A DNA stretch of 64,000 nucleotides from Adiantum capillus-veneris. Lineage: Eukaryota > Streptophyta > Polypodiopsida > Polypodiales > Pteridaceae. The stretch covers positions 59,326,209 to 59,390,208 of the forward strand of contig CM043971.1 in NCBI GenBank assembly GCA_014529385.2, read 5' to 3'. The notes below the pieces were generated by a model that searched no databases, was not told the DNA's origin, and saw only the letters and a list, made by a program, of their open reading frames with translations. The position numbers were made by a program, and so were the translations under genes. Positions 46,464 to 58,474 of the stretch are shown here, in pieces (positions within the stretch are counted from its first letter, which is position 1; each line of letters starts with the position of its first letter).

Positions 46464-47395
46464 TGTTGGACGGATACGCCGCGACGGACGTCAGCACAGC
46501 GAGAACTCACCTAGCATGTAATGTCAGCTAAGGACGAAGCTTGACCCGCAAGCGCATGGAAGAAAGCATAAGGTGTCAACCTACACTCGACCGACTCCTA
46601 ACTAATTCCTACAGAGGTCTCTACCAATTGTCTAAGTCACAGCCTTCAAGAGTGCATAAGACGAAACTTCCTATAACGCTTTCTAGAGCCGAACACCCAT
46701 CACAATCTCGAAACACCATAGAACTCGAAGGAGACCCTACTAATACCAATAGATCGCTCTCCCTAAGGTCTATGAACCAAAATCACAACCCAAAACACAT
46801 GGTGCAGAAACACGTAGGATGTTTGGCCGAAATCTGCATGTCTTCGTTTCTGAAATCTAAAGTGCCTAATGTGTAGTTCTACTCAATGTGAACGCGTGGA
46901 TATGATGCAATACAAAATCGGACAATGTATGCTCACCCAAACACCCGATGAAGCTCGTAGAAGGAGCTCGCAAAACCGGACCGTACGCGTGCAATGTAGG
47001 TATCGACGCGTAGCTCTCGTCGAGGGCAACACGCTGCACTTCTTCACACTCGATTCCGACCACCGGAGCACACGTAGCGTCAAGATGAAGCTCACACTCT
47101 CTCTCTCGTACACAGTACGCCCACTCACAGACTTCAAACTTGTTTTTAAAATGACAAAAGGTTTTTCATTAAGGTCAAAAAGTGGTATATATACCTTACA
47201 ATTTCTCAAATCCTAAAGTTCCAAAATCAACCATCTACTCAATCTAACTATCCAAACTGGGATACAATCTGGAAACTTCTGTAAGTCTCAATAATTACAA
47301 GGTGAAAAATCAGGTTTTCCTCAATGAATAAATAATTACAAAAAGAATAATCTTCAGAATAGTTAGATGCCGTGGGGTGTGTCCAGCTTCTAACA
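46464..47395 (-). repeat. LTR (probable 3' LTR) of a minus-strand Gypsy element
   Basis: On the minus strand the segment begins TGTTAGAAGCTGGACAC and ends CCGTCCAACA, with TG...CA ends. It is preceded by a purine tract (GGAAGGAGGGGGAGAG at 47396-47411), as expected for the 3' LTR of an element whose body lies at higher coordinates. Gypsy integrase on the same strand is found at 49.7-50.6 kb. The partner LTR is not in the window, so the boundaries rest on the termini alone. Confidence 0.6.
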
Positions 47396-49697
47396 CTCTC
47401 CCCCTCCTTCCTCATGTCGTCCCCGACATGGCCTTGATCTGCTGCTTCATCGTATCGTTTCCCGCTGAGGGCGAGCTTTTTGAAATGGGGCCTCTAAACG
47501 TAAACCAATGGGCCTACCCTCACAAAATGTTCGTAAAGCGGTACACACACTACTTGGGGCACCACCTTCTTTTGGGAGTGGAGAAGGAAACCAATAAAAA
47601 TAACATTTGCACTCACCCACTCAAGCAACACACTTTGAGAACCCTTACTCTATGTACACTTTGGACACTTGACACCATCAACGATTATGCAACCCAATGC
47701 CGTGCATCAAATGTAAATATGCAATTTGTGAAATAGCATTCACCTTCTCCCCATAAGAATACCCATGATACATCCAAACTCCTCTTCTCTCAAGGACTCA
47801 TCAAAAAATCATGCACACAAGACCTGCCTCTCAAAAAACACACAAGAGAATCACCTACATCGAACTAACACACTTTGCATAGAGAGCTCATCTCCATCTA
47901 TGCAATGCCGTGACAAATAAAATCACCATGAGAGGTAGCCACATGCATATGTAATGAAGCAAAAGAGAGTTGGAGTGAGAATTTTCTTTAGACCAATTGA
48001 ATAAGTGTGGAGAAACAAACCAATGGTAAATTGAGAATAAAACACCTACTTGATTTCTCGCACACCTTTTAAGGGGAGGCCAGACGCTGGCTAACCATCA
48101 CGAATTGCGACACTTGAAAGTTTTGAAGATGATTTAATGATCATTAACATAACCATGAGAGAGATCATGATGTATTTACAAGTTATTGAGGGGCTACAAA
48201 TGATTTATTGGGTTGATGGAGTAAGAGATTGTAGAATAGAAAGAGTGGAGGATAGAGTTGCACTTCCTCCAAAGAGGAGGGTTAGGAGGGAGGATGTGAA
48301 AGAGGGAGAGTTGGGTTTTTCTCTACTATTGATCAAGAAACAACATGAAGTTGAAAATATAGGTGTGTGTCCTTGAGTCTCTCCAAGGGGGGCTATTTAT
48401 AGTTGTGTAGGAGTGGGATTATGCTACACTTAATTAGGGTAGGTGATTAGCCCTAATTAAGTGTCCTTTGACCACTCATTGAATATTGGACATAAAAGGG
48501 ACTATTTATTCACTAAAAATATCATTGTAGACTGTGAAGGCTCCATAGGGGTGCATAATGTAGGTGGGCCCCACCATGAGGCCCTACGGGTGGCTCCTGC
48601 GAGGTATCTCAACTTGTCTGTCTTGGCATTTAGAAAGCATCTTTAGGTTGGTCCCATCACATGCAAGTGACCTTGTAGAAGATCAATGAGTAGGGGAAAA
48701 ATAAGATCTCACCCTCTTGATTTACTTGATTTACAGTTTCCTTTTGCTGCGAATCTGACAGATTTACACTATTTTGACCATAACTTTTTACCTGTAGCTC
48801 GGAATGACATGCTTCAAAAGGCAAATTTGACCTTCTCAACATGTTTGATATGAATTGGGACTATTCTTCACGCCCATGCACCAAGGAATTCGGTTTGGAA
48901 GGTCCACACTAGGCTAGGGAACCTTTTGCTTCCAAGTCTTTTTGTATGGGCCCTTTGCTTGTATGCATCCAAGGGGAATCATGCTTTTTCAAAAGGCTAT
49001 GATGCTTAAACAAATAGAGGAGGGCCCAATATTATTTTCTTGTGAAAAGAATATACAATTGGAGTCTTTTTGAAAGGAAAAACTATATGTATATTCTTAA
49101 GAGATATTGGGCCACCTATGTAGGGGGCATAGAAGACTTGTAGAGAGGGACCATAATCTTTGGTAAAGACAAGTGGAGGGCTGATTTCATAGTAATTTAT
49201 CTATATGGGATGGAAGATGGATATATTATTTTTCTACTACTAATTCACAAGAGGTAAGAAAGTTTGGGGGTAGATAGTTGGTTATTGTATGCTTACTTTT
49301 ATTTACAAAGCAAAAAAGAAAAGGGTGGTAATATAAATATATGACTAAGGTGACATTTTTGGGAAGAGTATAATGTATGTGTCGTCACAAAGCTTAAATG
49401 AAGAGGGGGAATTTACTCTAGATAACTTAATAGCGTAGAAAAAATATATACACATATGAGGAAGAGGACGTTGAGTAGGCTGACAAATGTTGCAAAAAGA
49501 TGGTTACCATTTTATGCCACTCATATTAGCCCTCCCCCAAGCCTAGAGATATTCATATCTTTAGGAGGATGGTGTTGCTTCTTTTTCTTCTTTTTTTTTT
49601 TCTCTTTTTTTTGTGATTTTTCCTTTTCCACTTTTTTTTTTTCAATAGGAGGAGTGTCATGCACTCTTTTACTCCATTAGACCTGCTTTTCATTACC
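47396..49697 (-). other. Non-coding 3' region of the minus-strand Gypsy element (or nested debris)
   Basis: It starts with the polypurine tract at 47396-47411 (element strand). No convincing protein was found. A perfect 14-bp inverted repeat sits at 48426-48464. TATTTATAG-like and GGAGTGGGATTATGC segments near 48400 suggest another LTR-like piece may be nested here, but I cannot define it. A T-rich run lies at 49577-49640. Confidence 0.35.
48426..48464. repeat. Perfect 14-bp inverted repeat
   Basis: ACACTTAATTAGGG, an 11-nt spacer, then CCCTAATTAAGTGT. The arms are exact reverse complements. There is no downstream T-run typical of a Pol III or bacterial-type terminator; function unknown. Confidence 0.85.
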
Positions 49698-50621
49698 TCA
49701 ATCCCATAAATCGGAGATGGGAGGGTTACCTTGGGTATGTTCAGATTCCAAGGCTGGTTCTTCTTTGCACATCAAAGCTTTAAAAATAGGTGGAGCATTT
49801 GCCAAGCCGAAGGGAGCCATGTCAATTTGGAGCTTAGACGATGTAGGCAGATGACTGCCTATCAACGGATTGATACCTTGAAAGTAGGGATTTAATCTCC
49901 ATCCATTGACTCTGGTCTTGTGGAGTTTTCCTGATAAATCTGCTAATCTGTAACTACCATTCCCAAACTTTGTTTTTATCATGAAAGGTCCCTCCCATCT
50001 TTGCAAAAACTTTTTGTCAAGTCGGTTATCATAGCGAAGAACCAACATACCTTCCTTCAATCCTTTCCCCTTGAGCTTCTTGTTGATTTTATCCCTTTGG
50101 CTTGTCGCTTTGGTGATGTAGTGATCAATGGACTCTTCTCTATCTAGCTCAAGTCGTTGGAGATCTAAGATCCTTTCATGTAGAACCTCTTTTGGTTTTT
50201 TTGCCACTCTTGCAAGAACGCGCAAGCTTGAGAGCTCTACCTCAATGGGGAGAAGTGCCTCCTATCCATAAACTAGATGAAAAGGGGTGAATTGGGTAGA
50301 TACCTTGAAAGATGTCCTATACACCCAAAGAGCAGTCGTCAAATGGCGATCCCAATCATTAGGCCGGTCCACAACCTGCTTAGAAATGATCTTACATATC
50401 ATTCCATTCACTTTTTCCACCAATCCATTGCATTGAGGATAGTAGGGTGTGGAATGCAGGTGTTTCACTTTTAACCTCCTCAAGAGATCATTCAGAAGGT
50501 CAGCCCTAAAACCCGGGCCTCGATCTGATAAGATTTCTAGGGGTGTTCCAAACCTACTACAAATATGGTCAAAAATAAACTTTGATACCTCTTCAGCTGT
50601 GATTCGGGTTGTGCTTGTTGC
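49698..50621 (-). pseudogene. Gypsy integrase fragment cut by LTR insertion
   Basis: Read from 50621 downward: FIFDHICSRFGTPLEILSDRG, then KHLHSTPYYPQCNGLVEKVN (integrase core Asp and Glu), WVYRTSFKVSTQFTPFHLVYG, and after a frame change the C-terminal chromatin-side domain (GMLVLRYDNRLDKKFLQRWEGPF, KTRVNGWRLNPYF). The first catalytic Asp lies beyond the breakpoint, where the large Gypsy LTR begins at 50622. Downstream in the same frame, MAPFGLANAPPIFKALM resembles reverse-transcriptase block 4, which normally precedes integrase, so this copy is rearranged. Confidence 0.8.
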
Positions 50622-50931
50622 TGTTAACCCTCGTGGCTCACGGACACCCTATCGCCTACGACGGACACTGTAACCGTATTATTTATTTAAGTAGAGTCAA
50701 GCACCGGGCTTGTCGGTCCAATAGGGAAAGGTAGAGTGATCGCTGATGAGAGGCGCACTCTAACACGAACATGCTAGGGTTAGTTGGCTAAGCATGGGCG
50801 CCCAAGTGTGAATGGGGTGAGCTCACATAAAAGCCAATTAAACCTAAAATTGAGTCATTCTCTCATTGTGCAATAGAAGCGGCTCTTGCTCCATCTCCAC
50901 CTTCTCCTTCACCATCTCCTTGTGTGTGTGC

Positions 50932-50981
<50 letters not shown>

Positions 50982-51227
50982 GAGTGTGTGTGCGATCGAG
51001 CGTTGCGGCGACACGACGGCGGCGAGGCGGTTGAGCACGGCGTAGTGGCGTCTCCCTCTTCTTCGCGGCGAGGAATCCTCTACGACAGGAGCATAAGGCG
51101 GTGAGTGACACACCATTGCCCTCTTTGAGCTTACTAGTTAAACTAGTTGTGTGCTTGGAGCCGTCTGCGGCTCGTACACGTTGTATCGGCAAGTCCCTTG
51201 CTTCGACAGTGCGGCAAGGAGCGCACA
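50622..51227 (+). repeat. Gypsy 5' LTR with internal (GA)n
   Basis: It begins TGTTAACCCTCGTGG and ends GCGCACA just before the PBS. The first ~470 bp match 63533-64000. It contains a (GA)n tract at about 50935-50978 whose length differs from the 3' LTR. Confidence 0.9.
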
Positions 51228-51231
51228 TTTT

Positions 51232-51250
51232 TGGCGCCGCTGTCGGGGAA
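51232..51250 (+). promoter_or_regulatory. Gypsy primer-binding site
   Basis: TGGCGCCGCTGTCGGGGAA lies 4 bp after the LTR end. It closely resembles the TGGCGCCGTTGCCGGGGA-type PBS of plant Athila/Tat-like Gypsy elements, which I believe pairs with tRNA-Asp or a similar tRNA. Confidence 0.75.
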
Positions 51251-52242
51251 TAGCCCTGCACTAAGCCCAAGAGGCACTTTGTGCTTCTTGTATGAGTGGT
51301 TTGCAGTAGGAAAGAAGAGGGAGAGGAAGGCGTATTTTTTCTGCAAGTTGTTAATTCTGTTTTTCTGTTGCGCACAGTTTGCATTTTCTGTTTTTCTGCT
51401 GCGTACATTCAGTATTAGTTAGACAGTTAGCAAAATTCTGTTTTTCTGTTTACACACAGTTAGCATTAGTCACACAGTTAGCATTTCTTGCGTTTTTTTT
51501 TGCATTTTCTGTGTATTCACTGCACAGTTCTGTCAAGTTTCAATTTTTGCATTTTTTGTGTTTTCTGGTTTGTGCACAGTTAGGCACACAATTAGTTAAT
51601 TAAGTAGGTTAGTAATTAGGTGAACCACTGATTAGCAGGTCAGTAGGTAGGTGGGACAGTAAATAGTTAGGTGAGGTCAACGCGCACCAAAACGCGTACC
51701 AAAAATTCGAAAAATAAAAACGTGAGCGAGGGGGAGGTTAGATTTTCAAAAATAAAAAATTTGAGTTATAAAAACGGACGGGTTGGTTTGTATAAAAGTT
51801 AGATCGGGATCATTTCCCCAAGCCCAAGCCCAAGCCCAAGCCCAAGCCCAAGCCCAGGCCTCAGGCCTCAGTCCTATGATATATACTAGACTCACTCTTA
51901 TATATATACCCTACCTCCTCAAGAGGGAATGAGAGCATGTGGGACAAGTCCTCCACTCTCCTCCCTTCTCGTCCCACTTGCACCTTTAGACTTGCTATTT
52001 GGAGCCTAGCTCCCTAGCTAGGAAAAGACTGTTTCGGGCTTTTGTGGAGCAAAATAGAACCAAACGGTGGGCTGTAAAGCACGGCGCGTCCCTCCTAGCG
52101 ATACGCTCGTTTCGAGCTATCACACGGCCCATTCCACGACACGCTCAAAAAATTCTAGCAAAAAAACAAACAAAAACACGCTAAAAACTAGTCACAAGGA
52201 CTCCTAGAGCAGCTTTTTGACACCTTAGGGTATCAAAAGCAC
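51251..52242 (+). other. Gypsy leader with minisatellites
   Basis: About 1 kb of untranslated leader. Repeats of TTCTGTTTTTCTG and CACAGTTAGCA occur at 51350-51590, a (CCCAAG)n run at about 51818-51858, and TATATATA-like sequence near 51895. No supported ORF; short frames here rely on non-ATG starts. Confidence 0.6.
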
Positions 52243-55200
52243 ATGCACTTACGCTCTGGGCGGGTGCTAGAACACGAGCATATTGAGGGTGCCTCTGTTC
52301 ATACGGACACCCATTACCCATCCACGATAGGCTCTAGACCCTCAGCAGGGACACAAGGTAGCACCACCCAAGACCCTAAAATAGCCGCTAGTGATTCCTC
52401 CTCCGACTCAGAAATCATGGAAGCATACCCTACCCAAAACACTGAGAGAGAAGGCCATGCACCTCCCGAAGCTCCACAGCCTAGTACTAGTATGTTTAGC
52501 TGTTTCATAGAAACATTAGGTAGAGCTACTCGCTCGGAACCTGATGCAAGTGAAGCACACGAAGGGGGTGGGGAAGTGGACTCTCCTTTCACATCGCACG
52601 TGGACCCCACACCCCCAAAGAGTGTCCATGTGGATATCCTGCCAACTTCTTACCAAGAAGGCCCTGTTGAGCTGCCTCCTTCAGAAGTTCCCTCTAGAGT
52701 ACCATTGGTGACAAGTAAAACCACGGGGAGCAACATTGCTTCTACCTCACAAGAAACCGTTAACACGTCGACTCTAGAAGGATTGTTCATTAATGATCAT
52801 TGGACATACGACCTCCACACTGAGGTGTTGACGGATCTACACTCTGGCCACGCCTACCATGTAGGATGGATAGAGATTGTACAATCCACCTCTAGTGCCA
52901 CGAGCATCGAAGATCAACAGAAAATGATCTGTAATGTTATCCATGGCATTATTCAATCAGAAAGGCAAAACCGAGGGGTAAATATACTCTCAACTGGCCC
53001 CATGAGATTTCTGGATACGAGCAAGGCTCAACAACCTACTCTATCACAAATGGAGACTCCTCTAATGAGCCCCATGGACCCATCTTACGTCATTTCACCT
53101 GGGGTCTCTATGCAATCTGAGCCTCCGAGCGACAACTTTAGCTTCCCTAACTTGGCTCAACCCTCTATTAAGGAAAACACAGTGCTCACTCCAGGGATAA
53201 GCCTGACAGAGAATGTACCGATGACATCTACGGTTAGCGCAGTGCCACTACCTAGTGTCGTAATACCTAATATGGGGCCTCGACCATATGTGCCTCTAGC
53301 CCCTTATGCACACATGGCCCCCACACCTCCAATTGTACCACTTGCTTATGCTCCTCGAGTGCCGCTCCCTAGCCCTTATCCGAGTGGACCTATGCCCGGT
53401 TATGTTCCATATCCTGCATCATCCACACATATGCCAAGACCGGTACCCGTCCCTCTCCCACATATGATTCCAAGAGTACCTCCACCAGCCCTGCCTCCTC
53501 ACATAGGTGACTTGGCAGCGTTTGCTCAAACCATAGGTCGATCTTGCAGCGTTTGCTCAAACCATAGGTCATGCATCTGATAGAGAGCCTAGAAGTAAGG
53601 CAGTACAAATTGCCAAACTCACGCAAAAATTCAATGGGGACGAAGATGCTAGGAAACACATTGAAGTGTTTGAACAAGTATGTGATTCCTTAGGGGAGCG
53701 CAACGAACTACATAAGTGCAATGCCTTAAGCTTGACATTAAGTGGGAAGGCTGGAGATTGGTATAGAACCCTAAGGGTGGACGAGAAAACAATCTACCCT
53801 ACCCTTCGAAGGTTGTTTCTAAAGGAGTACATACGAGAAGGTGTGCTTTGGGGTGTAGCATCTCAGCTACAGAAGGCCGAACGTAAGGAAGAAGAGTCAG
53901 TAAGGGACTTCATTAGTCGTCTAAAGCACTTAAACTCTCGCTGCCCTGTAAATGAGCGCTTCAACAATAACCAACTACTTGATCTATTAATTCGAGGGTT
54001 GAGGAATGAAGGAATCTATAATGGACTAGTGATTAGAGGTATCACAACCTGGGAAGACGTCACTGCCAATGCAATCCAATTAGAGGACAACTTGATGATA
54101 GCAGGCATGAGGGTGTCTACTGACACGAGATCCACTAGCTCACAAGCCATTGAGTATGAACCCATGACTGCAAAGCCCATTGCCAATGAGCCAAAGGTAT
54201 TTGAGACATTCTTGACAGACCTCACCAAGGCAATCCAAGAGTCTCTTAAGGATAATCGACCCCCTCAAAATAGTCACATGTATCCAAGAAGGGAGCAACA
54301 ATGGTGTTCCATTTGCTTAGGTCCACATAGCACTAGTGAGTGCCCTACGTTTAGAGTAAAATTTAATGGAACTTGCAACGCATGTGGTAGGTATGGTCAC
54401 CAAGCTAAGGATTGTTTAATGATCAAATGTATGATGGCAAATAGACCACCTGTAGCCTGGACGGATGCGCCTCGAGCTCCTGTATTGATGCCTGCTCCAC
54501 CTGTTGAGCAACTACCGCAACACATGGTCCCTAGATCTCAAAATGTTGTACAAGCTACACCGCTACCACCTCCTGTGCTAGGACCGCAGCCCCCGCATCC
54601 AAGAGTCGCCCCTATGAACCAAGTGGGTTGCGAGCCATCAAATGCTTATGCAGATGGCTGTGAGGAGGAAATAGACACTAGTATTGCCTACAGACTTGAT
54701 ACATTGGAAGAGTGTCCTATATACTACATGGAAGATTGTTGGGGGCAAGTCAAGCCGGTTTATCAAGCTGCTGCTCTCGCATCTAGAGGTCAAAATATCA
54801 ACACCCAGGCGAGGAGGCCACCTCTTCAATGCTACGAGTGTGGTGGACCACATCGGGCAGTGGAGTGCCCTATTAGGCTGCAAAAGAATGCTGCACAGAT
54901 GCAAATGAATCAAGGGAGCACGTCTGCAATGCCAATACTCACATGTAATCGTTGTGGCATAGATCACTTGATTGCCCAATGCCCCTATAACCCAAATGCG
55001 CCTAAAATCACATCCCTAAATTTGGTCGAAATTGCTAGTGTGACATCGCCAATACCACCCGTCGCACCCGCTTACGCGATTACACGGTCCATGCTTCAAG
55101 GGCCAGGCCATATCCTCGAAGAGAGAGATACCGCGCCAGTTATCCAAGCAAAGAAAAAGAAGACACGAAGGAAGAGGTCGCAGAATACGGGAAATTCAAA

Positions 55201-55957
55201 GCCAAGTTCCAAAACAAACATAGGAACAGGAGATGACCCCGTGTATATGAATGACCTCGAGGATGATTCAGATTCAATCGAGACAATGGAAACTAGAACC
55301 AATACCACAAAGGGAAAGACCGACAAAGAAAACCGTAACATGGAACCAAATGAAAACCGAATAAGAGAAAACCATAAAGAGCCTCTGAAAACACCACAAG
55401 TGTTTCCAAATCCAATCCAAGACCCCCAAGATAAACCGCAGGGGCAAAAAGGAAAGAATCGTAAAAAGAAGATTGGGACGTACCCAAACCCAGTAGACGA
55501 GATTGAGCAAGTGAGACATCTAAGAGGTTTAGTGGAGGAGACTCAAAGGAAACTAGAACCAGAACCCATGCATGTCAAAATTCATGACACAGTGTTTCCC
55601 ACGCAAGTTCATCCACCCCACATGAACCATAGACCGTTAGCCATATCTAGTATCATCCAAGAAGGGAGTGAGGACGGGACATCAGAAAGTGAGCATACAC
55701 CTTTCTTGTTGGAGAGGATGTTTAACGAAGGAATACCTGATCCCATTGAGGAATATGAGATTCCATCCTCACCAGTTCCTAGTCAAGGACCTACACCCTG
55801 CAAAACGCCAATGAATGTTGCCAAACTAGTGGACTTCATGTCTTCTGAGGTCCGAACCACGATCATAGCAAAGCTGTATGGAGATCCTGAGTTATTCCTT
55901 GCACTTCGAGCATTCCTTAACGGAGAGATACGAACGGGATTACCGCAGTTTGCGTAA
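52243..55957 (+). pseudogene. Gypsy gag (long, four zinc knuckles), frameshifted by a 31-bp duplication
   Basis: ATG 52243 starts MHLRSGRVLEHEH and a Ser/Pro/Thr-rich N-terminal region of about 430 residues. At 53516-53570 a 24-bp sequence (CAGCGTTTGCTCAAACCATA and four more bases) is present twice at a 31-bp offset, shifting the frame. From there the capsid-like domain is open (KLTQKFNGDEDARKHIEVFE, SGKAGDWYRTL, LKEYIREGV). Four knuckles follow: CSICLGPHSTSEC, CNACGRYGHQAKDC, CYECGGPHRAVEC and CNRCGIDHLIAQC. The end is Lys/Glu/Asn-rich. The frame closes with TAA at 55955-55957, in the same frame as pol. Four knuckles exceed the one or two usual in plant Gypsy gag. Confidence 0.88.
53516..53570 (+). 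repeat. 31-bp tandem duplication inside gag
   Basis: CAGCGTTTGCTCAAACCATA plus GGTC at 53516-53539 recurs at 53547-53570. Removing 31 bp restores one frame, with GDLAAFAQTIG leading into HASDREPRS. Confidence 0.9.
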
Positions 55958-58474
55958 CCAAATAGGCCTGACTGGATTATAATTGATGAGGAAAATCATG
56001 TGCAATCACTTGACTTAGATGGACACGAGTCCGTGATCGAGGTACCCATTAACGAATTAGGGCAGTATTTTGAAGGCGACGAGTCTAATGCGACCCTACC
56101 CATCACTACCAGGGGATTAACTATAAAGGGAATTCTTGATGGTGGTGCGGGAGTTAGCATCGTTACAAAAGATTGTTGGGAATCCATGGGAAAACCCCGC
56201 CTCAGTGTTACTAACATTGTGGTAAAGATGGCAAATGGTACCATAGCCAAACCTATGGGGATGCTCAAGGATCTTAAGATCAAAGTTCTAGGACACAAGG
56301 TACGACATACGTTCATTGTAATGGATTTCTCTAAACACCTTATGTCATATGAAATGATTTTAGGACGACCATTCATGAGGGAAGCACAAATGGTTCATGA
56401 TTGGTCTAAAAATCATGTCTATTTGCAATTCCAAGACTCTGTCCTTAGAGTGGATTTGGTGACTGGTAAGGTACACCCCTTAGGGAGTAAAACCATTATT
56501 GATCATCCCTCTGACACCACAGTTCACTCGGCCCCACTACAATATTGTTACACTTGTAAGAAGGATACAGACATTGGCCAAGATTCTCCTTACATGGATG
56601 TGTTACCGGGTATGACGGAATCAGACAACGTAGACTGGGTACACCTAGCTGCAACCATAGATACCTGGGGAAATAGAGGAACCACTTGGGTCACACCAAA
56701 GGGGGAAGAGGTACCACAAATTGCACCTCTGAACATGATAAGTGCCATACATGCATCTTCTAAGGGCAAGGCAATTGTGGACCAATCTGACAGTTACACC
56801 GATAGCTCAATAGAAGACTTTGACCAACACGACTTGGACACTGACTCCCAGAGTGAAACGAATTCTGAATCTCATGAATTAGAGAGTGGAGCAAGTTCAG
56901 AGTCAAAACATTCGGGAGGACCGAGCACATCAACCGATGATAGCTCCCCCGAGAGTGAAGAGGAAACCAACGAGGACTCCTTTAGTGAGCCAGATCTAAA
57001 TGCAAATCAAAAGCAGGTCTCAAATAAGAAAAAGAAAAACCTCAAGAGGCGTCGATATCGAGCCAATGTACGTGCTAGGATAAAAAAGAAGAGATCCTCA
57101 GCAGAATGGCTCAGTTATATAGGAGCATGTGATGCTCATCGAAAATTGGTAGACAATTGGGGTGAATATCTCCAAAATGTTATGTGGTGTAGACCACGAC
57201 CCCATGACATAGCCCAATTAGAGATCATAGACAAGCCAAAGTTGAGCCGCACTGCAAGGAGGCGTCAAAACCAAGAGTTAGCTCGACAACACAAGAAAGC
57301 AGAAATAGAAGCACAAACCAAAGCACAACCAGAATCCACAGACTTGCATCCTGCACCAGAACATTTCAAATCTTACACCACAGGGGAAGCAAAGGTTGTG
57401 TACACAAAAGCCCAAAGAATACCTATCGATGGGAATAATGGATTCTATGATGGTCCGGCAATAGTTAAAGAAATAGAATTATCCGACCCCGGTGAAGAAT
57501 CAAAACCTGTTTTTATTGCCCAAGACCTTACAGAAGTTGAAGAGGCGGTCCTCAAAGAGCTTCTCAAGGAATTCAAGGACATATTCACTTGGACATACCA
57601 TGATATGAAAGGTGTTCCACCTTCTGTGGTCCAACATACAATCCCTATGATTAGCACTGCGAAGCCCGTACAACAAAGACCCTACTTGATGAATCCTAAG
57701 TACGCAAAGATCATTCAAGAAGAAATAGAAAAGCTTATCAAATGTGGGTTCATATATCCTATTGAACACTTTGAATGGGTGTCTCCAATAGTTATCGTGC
57801 CAAAAAAGAATGGGAAACTCAGGGTGTGCGTGGACCTCAAAAAAGTTAATGCAGCTACTAGAAGAGACCATTACCCCCTACCATATTCCGAACATGTACT
57901 CGAAAGAGTTGCAGGCAAGGAAGCTTATAGCTTTCTAGATGGGTACTCAAGCTACAACCAAATCACGATAGCACTAGAGGACCAAGCTAAAACTGCCTTC
58001 ATCACAGAATTTGGCGTGTTTGCATTTCGTGTGATGGCTTTTGGCTTAACAAATGCCCCTGCTACATTCCAACGATTAATAAACACTGCTTTTAAAGAAT
58101 ATTTGAGAGAGTTTTGTGAAGCTTTCTTAGACGACCTTTGTGTTTACTCTTCTTGGAAAGAACATCTATCATGTTTGCGGAAGGTGTTTGAAAAGTGTAG
58201 GTTATATCGTATCTCATTGAACCCGTTCAAATGCCAATTTTGGGTCAACCATGGAGTTATTTTAGGGCATATAGTATCCAAGAATGGTATCTCAACCGAT
58301 GAGAGCAAAATTAAAGTGATTCTAGAGTTACCACCACCAACCAATTACAAGGGAGTTCAAAGGTTCATGGGACACGTGGGTTATTATCGACAGTTTATTT
58401 TATTTTTTGCTGAGATAGCACGTCCTTTGTACAAGCTTCTCATTGAATTTAAATGGACTGAAGAGTGTGACTAG
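55958..58474 (+). pseudogene. Gypsy pol part 1: protease and reverse transcriptase
   Basis: In frame with gag after its TAA. Aspartic protease: GILDGGAGVSIV (Gly replaces the usual Ser or Thr after Asp) with HTFIVMDF and MILGRPFM. An acidic Ser/Glu linker is followed by a basic stretch (KKKKNLKRRRYRANVRARIKK). Reverse transcriptase: SPIVIVPKKNGKLRVCVD, LDGYSSYNQI, MAFGLTNAPATFQRL, catalytic FLDDLCVY, and GHIVSKNGIS. It ends at TAG 58472-58474 inside the RT-RNase H connection (WTEECD-stop-AYEQLKKTL), where a Lys or similar is expected, so this stop is a lesion. RT would copy the element RNA. Confidence 0.9.

Noticed and set aside
46541-47216. Short ORFs inside the LTR at 46.5-47.4 kb
   Set aside because: They lie within the TG...CA bounded repeat and show no domains.
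48137-48376. 79-residue plus-strand frame
   Set aside because: No recognisable domain and lies in a repeat-like non-coding region next to LTR-type sequence.
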